DNA of 64,000 nucleotides, taken from contig JAGFBZ010000703.1 of assembly GCA_018398805.1 (NCBI GenBank), positions 434,001-498,000 of the forward strand, written 5' to 3'. The translations under genes were made by a program, and so were the position numbers. Source of the stretch: Hirundichthys speculiger (Eukaryota; Chordata; Actinopteri; Beloniformes; Exocoetidae). The notes under the pieces are model-generated. The model made no database searches. It worked only from the letters and a program-made list of their open reading frames with translations, and was not told where the DNA came from. This document shows positions 56,591 to 64,000 of this stretch, one piece after another. Numbering within the stretch: position 1 is the stretch's first letter; each line of letters opens with the position of its first letter.

Positions 56591-57280
56591 ACTGCTCCCC
56601 TCACCACAATGGAATATTACAAACATTAAACACATTTAGGAAGACTTTCATGCCCGTTATGAAGTACAGCGAGCACACATGTACATAAAAAAAACCACAC
56701 AACACATGCCGGGACGTGTTCCAAACAACATAAAAAAGTCACCACTTATAAATATAGTGGCGCTCTTCCTCTGATGTCATTCATGCAGATGCTTCAAAAC
56801 CTTCAAGTCCTCAAAGCTAAAAGCAATTTAGTAGTGAATATTGAGTGATTGAATGCATGCCAGAGAAGAGCGGGAGGAGGTGGAGGAGGTCCCCTCCACA
56901 CCACCAGCACTGCCCCCACCCCCCACCCCCGCCCCCCCTCCCCAAAGAAATGGTTTCTCCCACAATTAATGCAGTGCACCTGTGATGCTCGATAAAGAGT
57001 GCTGCACTGTGCACAGGTGTGGAACATTAGTTCTGGGGGTGTTCCTTAAAAAGACAAGCTCCCCTGTAATAACACACTGCGACACACACACACATTCAGC
57101 TGTGAGGTGCACGCTCACACGGACGCATTCAGCTCAGGAACATTTCCAAGGAAAGAGGAAAAAAAAAAAATTAAGTGTGTTGACGCTGTGGAAAAAAAAA
57201 GTAAAAATATGTAAATGAACTTGATGCCCAAGAATAAATCTTGTCATTCACAGTGCGGCGCTCATCAGCTCGCAGGTAAG

Positions 57281-57317
57281 CATCCATCCATCCATCCATC
57301 CATCCATCCATCCATCC
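57281..57317 (+). repeat. (ATCC)9 microsatellite
   Basis: Nine units of CATC/ATCC. Read in reverse it is a GATG-type array, which could be the tail of a minus-strand Rex3-like or ATGG-tail repeat, but no repeat body follows. Confidence 0.9.
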
Positions 57318-58059
57318 CTGTCTGTCTCTGCATCCGCTGGTTTGTGCTGGTTTGTACTGGTGTGACTGTCTGAAGTGTGAATGTGAGAACTAATACAGGG
57401 GTGTTTGTTTGATGGTAAGTGGGACAGAACTGAACTGGGACCCACTGAAAGCCCCTCCAGTGGAAGTTTCGAGTAAAGGCCGTTATAGGTGTGTGTTAAA
57501 GTTCAAAAAAGGAACTCATTTAGAGGCCAAAAAAAGTATATTCAAAATTAAGGGAGATGTGGGAACAGAGAGGTAAGAGCTGATACTTCAAGTCAGAAAA
57601 AGACATTTGACCGAGACAGAGGACAGGAGCAAAACTACACTGATATGTGATGTGCTCGCTCTGTCTGTTTTCATGCTTTTAGATGAAGAACATCTGATTA
57701 GATAATGAACATACCTGTCAAACGGTCAATCGATAATGTAGTGTTTTGAATATGAAAGGAATATGTAGGTAATCTATAGCTATGACAACGAGATGCTCAC
57801 AACCATTTAGAATAGCCTTTCTGAAATAAAAGGAAGTGGACTTGTTGCCTCCAGTAAAACAAACTAAGGTCTCTCATTGACTCATTGGATTGAATAAAGT
57901 TGTAGAGTGGGACGGGAAAAAAAATACTGCATGGACAAACAGTTCAACACTTTATGGATGTCATTTCTCAACTTAAAATGACCCAATAAATTACATAATA
58001 CTGAAGCAATATCTCAGACATCTAGCAGGGACAAGGTTGAAAACCAAAACTGAACGGCC

Positions 58060-58765
58060 ATGATTATGTTGCCCTCAAGCAGCACGAGGAAGAACCACAA
58101 TTTTGTTCAAATGCAGTGCATGTACTCAAGAACAATTCTGAAAAACACTGTTAGGAGTCGTAAATGCCAGAATTCATGGCTGCAGCCACAAATGTTAGTG
58201 GACCGCAACAAGAAGTTCACCAGTGGGGACGCAGAAAACAACAAGCTGCCATTTTTGGACTGTGCTGTGTAGAGGAGGACGTCTGAACACTGTAGTATTA
58301 CTGGAAGCCTGCACACACAAACCACACTGGACACAGATTGTCCATCATCAGAACTTAACGGACCAAGAATATTACCATTACGAAGGTAGAACTAATGAAG
58401 GTAGAACTTCAAACTTCCAGATGTCCAAACTGGGCCTTTGTTAAGTTAGCTAAGAAGTCTGGAAAATATAACACTGCATTAAACAGAGAGGAAAATTAAA
58501 GGAAATGTTGTCATCTCAAATGTGGCAGAACCGTCTGACAAACTCAAACCCAACACCACCCTCGGACAAAAAATATCTCACCCTCAGGACAAAACACCAA
58601 AACAGAACGTGAGTGGTGTTGTACATGAGGTCAAACATAAACACTTGAAACTCCCCATCAGTCAGTTTGAACTGAGGAAGCCTCCTGGATGGAAAAGGAA
58701 ACATCTTCAAGAAGGAAGAGAAGGAAGTCCAGATGCCTTTGATTCAAGTCTTTGAGGATCACCAT
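58060..58765 (+). pseudogene. Penelope-like retroelement remnant
   Basis: In the plus strand a frame around 58200-58272 reads NKKFTSGDAENNKLPFLDCA, the conserved KFTxExxxNxxLPFLD segment at the end of the RT domain of Penelope-like elements. A shifted continuation then resembles VYRKPTHT-type sequence. At 58527-58615 KLKPNTTLGQKISHPQDKTP followed by SGVVHEV matches the segment preceding the GIY-YIG endonuclease. The GIY-YIG core itself is missing, so a large internal deletion joins these parts. The end (58680-58765), 'gaagcctcctggatgg...aaacatcttcaagaagg', is typical of the 3' end of this type. Frameshifts and stops throughout. Confidence 0.65.
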
Positions 58766-59571
58766 GACCTGATGACTGAAGGTCGACACCGGTGGGCCAT
58801 ATCTACATTCCTGATACTTTTGTTAAGTGTCCTGTGTTTTCCATTGTGCTTTGTTTTTTCACTGAACGTATGTGGAGGTGTGTCTTTCAGAGACCAGGTC
58901 ATGTCTGGTGCTGGAGCCTTCAGCAGCATCACCTGTGTGTCACTCACACAGATGATGTGGACTGTGAATGTCTGGCTTGTGTCTTTTGCTTGGTTTCCTG
59001 GGTTCCTTTCTGGTCCATTGTGTGGTTTGCTGAGGTGGTTTGAAGGACTTTGTGGGTGACTGGACTCTCCGTCTGAGGTTGGTAACGACTCTCGGAGTCG
59101 GTCCTGGAGCGTGCACGAGATTAGTAGCCAGTCCTTGACTGGCGGGGCCAGTCCACGTACCAATTCCAGTTAAAGCAGCCAGTTATCTCTGCCACCACAT
59201 GACATAGAATGATAGAACAATAGCATTTGATAGATATGAAAACAAACATGATTTGGCAGCAAGTACAGCGCTATCTCTAACAAGATATGTTTCATTTTCT
59301 AAAGCTAATCAAATGGTTTGTGTACATCTGTAATAACAGGAAAGTCTAAAAAAAAAGAAATGAACTGGAAAAGATGATCAAAAACAGAATGAAACAGATA
59401 TCCAAGTTAAAACAAGTAGGAAGACTAGATGAAGGTGTAAGCAGATGTTAAAGAGCAATCTGGGTTCCCTGCTTCCTGCCTAATTATAAAAATTTGAAAA
59501 TAGTTGTGCATGATCCAAAAATGGTCACGTACACTCAAATAAATTAATAACTAAATAAAAATGAAAAAAAA
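58766..59571. other. Non-coding stretch, nothing recognised
   Basis: Overlapping open frames on both strands (58733-59059 plus, 58759-59163 minus, 134 codons) have no recognisable domain. The plus one is hydrophobic, which is common for translation of T-rich DNA. It may be untranslated 3' sequence of the Penelope-like remnant. Confidence 0.35.
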
Positions 59572-59805
59572 ATGCAGCATGTGGCTAATTTGTCGGGACT
59601 GCTGCCTCACAGCGAGAAGATTCCCAGTCCTGATTCCAGCTGGGGCCTGTGTGCTGTAGTTATTGTCTCCCGTTCCTGTCTGGGGGTTGTACAGGTGTTG
59701 TCTTTGTGTCTGTACGACTGGCGACCTGTCTGCCGCGCCCGCCTCACGCCTGGTGACAGCTGGGCTCGCCTCCAGCCCCTCTGACGCTGAACTAGATGAA
59801 GCTGG
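59572..59805 (+). repeat. Strongly decayed ATGG-tail teleost repeat
   Basis: Landmarks still readable: 'gactgctgcctcacagcgag', 'tacgactggcgacctgtctg', 'cctggtgacagctgggctcg' and 'cctccagcccctctgacgc'. The middle is deleted or unrecognisable. The 187-codon minus frame over this region is a by-product. Confidence 0.5.
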
Positions 59806-61940
59806 TGTAGAACGGGAATGTGAAATAACTACATCAGGCAAACTTTCATTTTCCGAAGACGTAACTTGGCGAGAGATCTTTCTACCAACTGCACAAAAAA
59901 AAAGAATTTTGGACTTGTCTTGTCCAAGAGGAATGTGAAACCACTTCTCCAGCGACAAACACAGACACCAGTCAGTACAGTGACGTTTAAGCACTTTAGT
60001 GCAAATGAAACAGCTTTTTAAAGTGGTAGCGATGTGTAATGAAAATCCAGTTTTGTCTGCATTGGAAAAAACTGCATTGGATTCTAATGCAACTGAGAAA
60101 ATGCAGCACCGCATGTCCTTTTGGGATTTCAGATGCTAATGAACTGCGCTGAGATGCCTCTAACTTTTCAGAGCTTCCACTGACAGGACGACTGACAAGC
60201 TCCGCCTCCCTCCGTCCTGATTGGTTGAGCTTTTTACAGCTACTGAACACAAATGTGATTGATGAGTGAGAATCTGCTCCTTTCCAAAAGGCTGCTTCAG
60301 TTTTTAGACATTACTAAACAAACGTGACAGAAATAGGTGAAAAAACAAAACAACAACAAGAAAAAGCTTGTTGAGGACGGGGAGCATCATGGCCTCAGTG
60401 AGACCCCAGTGTGGTGACCTTTCAGATCTTTGATCCTTTTGAAATGACAGTCTTCACAGCCAGGACACTTCTGTTGGATTCTGGTTCGGGTGCAGCTGCT
60501 TTCTCATCTACCTGGAACCTTAATTGATCCATTAATCGCTGTGATTGGTCACAGAATGAGGACACCTGCTCCCCCACCTGGGTCTTTGTCAGATGGGACC
60601 ATGTTTGGACAGAAATCCAGCGATGTCGATTCCAAAAGCCTCTGTTATTTTCAGCTCTGATTTCTGAAAGGATCATTTCGTAATGACTGTCTGTTTGGCA
60701 GCCAAACACATAAGCGTCCAAGTCTTAAATTTGTTTCATGCTAAATCAGGAAAACATAGAGGTATTACGACAAAATTCGCTAAGAACTAAACAAAACCAA
60801 AAACTCAAAGGGTTTCATGTCACACTCACGTGTCGCTGTGTGCTTACTTGAAACGCCATCAGTATTTCCAGCAGCTCTCACATTTTTTTTTTCTTTTTAA
60901 AGGAGAAACATTCAAAGCGGATGTAAAAGTTTCAATCTCTGCTTTCACAGCTGAAAGTTTGTTTGATGCCTCGCAGCGACATCATTAATTATGCACTTCA
61001 CTTGGACTGACCTTGGGGTGTGACCGTCCTGCAGTGACCTTTAATGCTCCCTACGAGAACAAGAGCGACATACACTATGTGCACACTGTAAACTGAAAAC
61101 ATCATTGTCCTGTCCCAGCGCAGAAGAAGAATGACCGTATTGTTCCACTAACGTCACAAGGATTTAACTTTTGAAACAGGGTGACGGTAAAGAGTAATGG
61201 ATTTGCAATCTTAATCCAGTGAAACTGATGTCAGTATGCCAAGTATTTTTTTGTGCATAAGTAGTATTATATTTCCTTTAAACTGAATAATGTAACCCTT
61301 TTTCAGGCAGGAAGAGGACTTTGTATCTTGTGGGCTGTGTATGAAACTGACTGCAATGTTCTGAACTTCTTACTTCTCAGAGAACATGTAAAATTTGCAG
61401 GGAGTTGCTTCTTTCTCACTGGAAAAAGTCACGCAAATCTAATTCACAGTTTCTGTTTTAGGAAACCAAACATGTTTTGAATGACACAAAAATAAATCAA
61501 CGTGACCAGAGTCCCCTCAACTGTATGAACATCTGTATGATGTCGGACAAATAGATGTAGTCAGTGGGTGCGGCAGGCCTTTGATAGTCAATAAAAATAG
61601 TTCTGTGTGTCGGTCTTCAGTATCAGTAGCTGTTGTTCTCATAGTACAGTCATCAGTGGACTCCTGTTGTATTTACTGCCTCTGTGCTTATCCTGCTCCT
61701 TAATGCCATTATTGCTCCATCAGACAGGAACCTGTGAGCCGGAGCTGTATTTCACACTCTTGGCTCAAGAGCTGCAACCACAGACAGGCTGGAAAATATA
61801 TGTATATATATATAAAAAAAATGGTCATCAAAATAAAATGTCTAGTTTGGTTTAACCAACAAATTTCATAAGTAATGAACATAACTGCAGAGTATTCAGC
61901 ATGTATTTTGGTTGTAAATGTACAGGGGTTAAGAAACATG
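59806..61940. other. Non-coding, unique-looking stretch
   Basis: A continuous minus-strand frame of about 99 codons at 60422-60721 begins at a TTG, not an ATG, and has no recognised domain. Its composition is ordinary (mixed charged residues, several Ser and Gln), so it could be a host exon, but splice sites and family are unproven. The rest has no recognisable gene or element. Confidence 0.35.
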
Positions 61941-61944
61941 TACT

Positions 61945-62525
61945 CAACATGAACACTGCATGGCCTAAAAAAAAAAAAAAAGTCACCCCCTGGATTTAAC
62001 TACATAATCAGGTAAGAGCCCCCTACTGGAAAAGTAATGCAATGATTAATACTTTCCAGCTGGCAACATTTATTAATGCAGTGATGCGGCTTTTCAGCCG
62101 CAAACAACCATGCGGTCACAGAGAAGATGTAACTTTGTTTCAGAAGGGTCAAATTATTGTCAGCATCAAGTAAACAAAAGAGCCAAAAATTGTTCAAGTT
62201 ACCGATATAAGAGGAAATCAGCGGTATTGTTTAATAATGACAGAAACAGCTCTTCCACAAGCAGAATGAAAGGAGAGGTCAAGGTATTAAGTCTTAACAA
62301 CCGAGTAACCTCAAGCAAACCACTAATCAGTGAAGACAGAAGGAAAAAGGCTTTGATTTACAAAGGAGCCTAAAGAGTGGACTCTGAAACGATGTTAAAA
62401 CGGTCATGTGATCTGATGAGTCCACATTTACCCGGTTACAGAGCGATGAAAACATCGGGGCAAGAACTGCATCACGTTGGTCAGATCTTAGTCCCAGTCC
62501 AGAAACAACTTTTACAAGCTAATAA
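61945..62525 (+). mobile_element. Tc1-like transposon (fifth family), decayed and internally deleted
   Basis: The 5' leader ('cactgcatggcctaaaaaaa', 'ccccctggatttaactacat', 'ctttccagctggcaacattt') leads to a decayed transposase beginning near 62128 ('tgtttcagaagggtcaaatt', an LFQKGQI-type start of the helix-turn-helix). After a gap, 'aaccactaatcagtgaagac', 'aaagagtggactctgaaacg' and 'tcatgtgatctgatgagtcc' (62403-62422) match the PLISE..RKKRL, KDWT and VMWSDES segments, the last holding the first catalytic Asp. The remaining transposase and the 3' end are missing. Several stops and shifts. Leader order and segment identity fit a common fish Tc1-like family that differs from the other families here. 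Confidence 0.7.
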
Positions 62526-64000
62526 CTGATTTGTTGGCATATGAAACCAAAAATAATACACACCAAAAAAAAGCTGTTGATAACTAAATGTTTTATTTGT
62601 GATGGAAATAACTTAAGCATGATATAATCTTTCTGCTCTGGCTGCCTTTGAAGACCCACACGGCTGCTCATCACCAAGCTCTTAAATGATATTGTCTGCT
62701 CCGATGGAAACTTTGTCTCACTGGTGTTTCATACTGCACATTTTTAGCACATGGGTTTCTTTTTTGTCCCCACAATCTCTGTCAAAAACACACTCACACA
62801 AAAAACACCACACCCCCACACACACACACACACACAAACAATAAACTTGAACCTGAGAATAAACTCAGTGAACCTGCATCAAGCTGTTCTCAAGCTGTCT
62901 GCTACATTTAAAATGCTAATATAAGACTAAACTGATTAATAATTAAACAATTACGGTCATGAATCAATAACTTCTGCACATATTTTTCATTAGTAAATTG
63001 CACAGAGTAAACAAAGAAGCAGTATTACCAATTCAAATGTGGACGGGGGGGGTGGGGGGGCATTCTAATCGTCCTAACTTTGATGAAAAATAAACATTCG
63101 AGACAGTCACTCAAACGCTAAGGCCTCTGCGACAATTTTCCAAAGTAGATCATGTTATTGCTTTAGATACAGTTAGTTGGTTGATTATTCAAGTAAACAT
63201 GGTTGGAACATTTTTAATGAAGTAGTCCAATATGAGAAATTCATGATAAATCTGTTGCGTCTCGTCAATGTACAGAACACTTGGACAGATTTGATGCCCA
63301 TCTGAGCCTCTTTAAAGCTGAACTGATTTCCGTGGCAATCGGTCTCTAGTTTGTGGAAGTCAGACGCTGCAGCACAAAAGAGGGGCTTCCTTCCACAGGA
63401 ACGACTATTTACATGCCTCACGTTAGTGCAGCGACTGGCTTTCTGATGTCTCTCAAAGGCTGCCTTCGCTGTGCAGGTGAAGTGTAGACCTTTTTTTTTC
63501 CTTGCAGAGGTCACATGACCACTGTGCTTTTTGTTGATCTTATCCATTACAGTCAAAGCGACGCGTTCATGGATCATTCTCGTTTGAGGCTCATCATGCA
63601 GACGCAAGCCACCGTCTCCCTTCTCCAAATGCCAGAGTGGTAATAGCTCAGACCATAGCAGTAAGTGTAAAGCCTGAGAAACAAGGATAAGAGCATAAAC
63701 AAATCTGTGATAAGAAATATGACATGGCTATCAGCATGCAGAATAAGCCAGGCAGTGCGAGCGCAGGCACCCAGATTAATGATAAATTACGAGGACCAAG
63801 GCTTGTTTATAGCACTCATTTTCCCTGCTGCACCTGCTCATATTCTCTTGGCCTAGAGCAGCTCCCTCTCTCTTTTTTTTCTATTTTCTCTCTCCATCTT
63901 TCATACTCCTTCATCTTTCTTTTTCTTCTTTTCTCACCCCCATCCCACTTGCCCTTTTTTTTTTTTTTTTTTTACTTTTCTCTGAGTAGGTGCTTATTTA
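62526..64000. other. Non-coding stretch with simple repeats
   Basis: (CA)n lies at 62815-62835 and a G-rich run at 63044-63060. The end (63860-63975) is strongly T/C-rich with a 17-nt T run. The 147-codon minus frame at 63185-63628 has no recognised domain and is left unassigned. Confidence 0.4.

Larger units (their letters stand above)
53399..58059. other. Non-coding stretch with many simple repeats
   Basis: No supported gene. Purine-rich low-complexity sequence at 54485-54545, 54895-55015 and 55165-55210; an A run at 56034-56052; G- and C-rich sequence near 56860-56945. The 55620-56010 part is repeat-poor and unique-looking. Numerous open frames over 54400-57450 are translations of low-complexity sequence. 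Confidence 0.4.

Noticed and set aside
58759..59163. Overlapping frames on both strands after the Penelope-like remnant
   Set aside because: No domain on either strand; likely non-coding sequence.
59551..60114. 187-codon minus-strand open frame, longest in the window
   Set aside because: Its C-terminal half is the reverse translation of a decayed teleost repeat (59572-59805) and the rest has no recognisable domain.
60422..60721. 99-codon minus-strand frame with ordinary protein-like composition
   Set aside because: Starts at TTG, has no recognised family and no convincing splice sites; noted only in the description of that stretch.
63185..63628. 147-codon minus-strand open frame
   Set aside because: No family recognised. 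A frame of this length can occur by chance in 64 kb over six frames; expression data would be needed to call it.

Overview
The window looks like non-coding, repeat-rich DNA from a ray-finned (teleost) fish, probably an acanthomorph. The support is the sequence itself: AT-rich vertebrate-style DNA with no compact genes, many decayed Tc1-like transposons of types familiar from fish, a Rex3-like retrotransposon end with a (GATG)n tail, interspersed repeats ending in (AATTG)n or (ATGG)n, tRNA-derived SINEs, and abundant (CA)n, (AT)n and (ATCC)n microsatellites. I found no host protein-coding exon, rRNA, tRNA gene or CRISPR array that I can support. All recognisable coding sequence belongs to mobile elements, and none of it is intact. 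Family assignments come from reading the sequence and from familiarity with these families; no database search was possible.

Layout. 1-6.2 kb: fragments of fish repeats, the end of a Tc1-like element, a GC-rich repeat (3.6-3.9 kb), a hAT-type MITE inserted at the tip of an older Tc1 copy (4.65-5.34 kb), and a MADF-domain exon from a PIF/Harbinger-type element (5.76-6.10 kb). 6.2-11.8 kb: mostly unique-looking DNA with two fish repeats. 11.86-18.04 kb is the densest part. An old minus-strand Tc1 copy is split by at least four later insertions (a solo LTR, a SINE and two unidentified segments). After it come a LINE reverse-transcriptase fragment, a second and a third Tc1 family, a GC-rich fold-back segment that repeats the 3.6 kb sequence, and the end of a fourth Tc1 family. 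18-22 kb: unique-looking. 22.2-22.9 kb: one repeat copy inserted head-on into another of the same family. 23.8-25.6 kb: two MITE-like elements, one a clear Tigger/pogo derivative. 26.5-28.3 kb: a nearly full-length but dead Tc1 copy and a Rex3-like 3' end. 28.3-46 kb: largely unique-looking, with a (T)13/(G)34 tract next to another Tc1 fragment at 37.5 kb and a (AT)31 tract at 41.3 kb. 46.2-49.3 kb: a LINE C-terminal remnant, a SINE and a 0.9 kb hAT element. 52.1-52.9 kb: an internally deleted Ty3/Gypsy-type LTR element. 58.1-58.8 kb: a Penelope-like remnant. 61.9-62.5 kb: another Tc1 fragment.

Nothing here works as a gene system. The value of the window is as a record of nested insertion. 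Several elements have exact target-site duplications, which allow relative dating. The least explained item is the GC-rich, hairpin-forming repeat at 3598-3906 and 16577-17776, which I could not assign to any known superfamily. The long unique-looking stretches could hold conserved non-coding enhancers of a neighbouring gene or be intronic, but that cannot be decided from one sequence.
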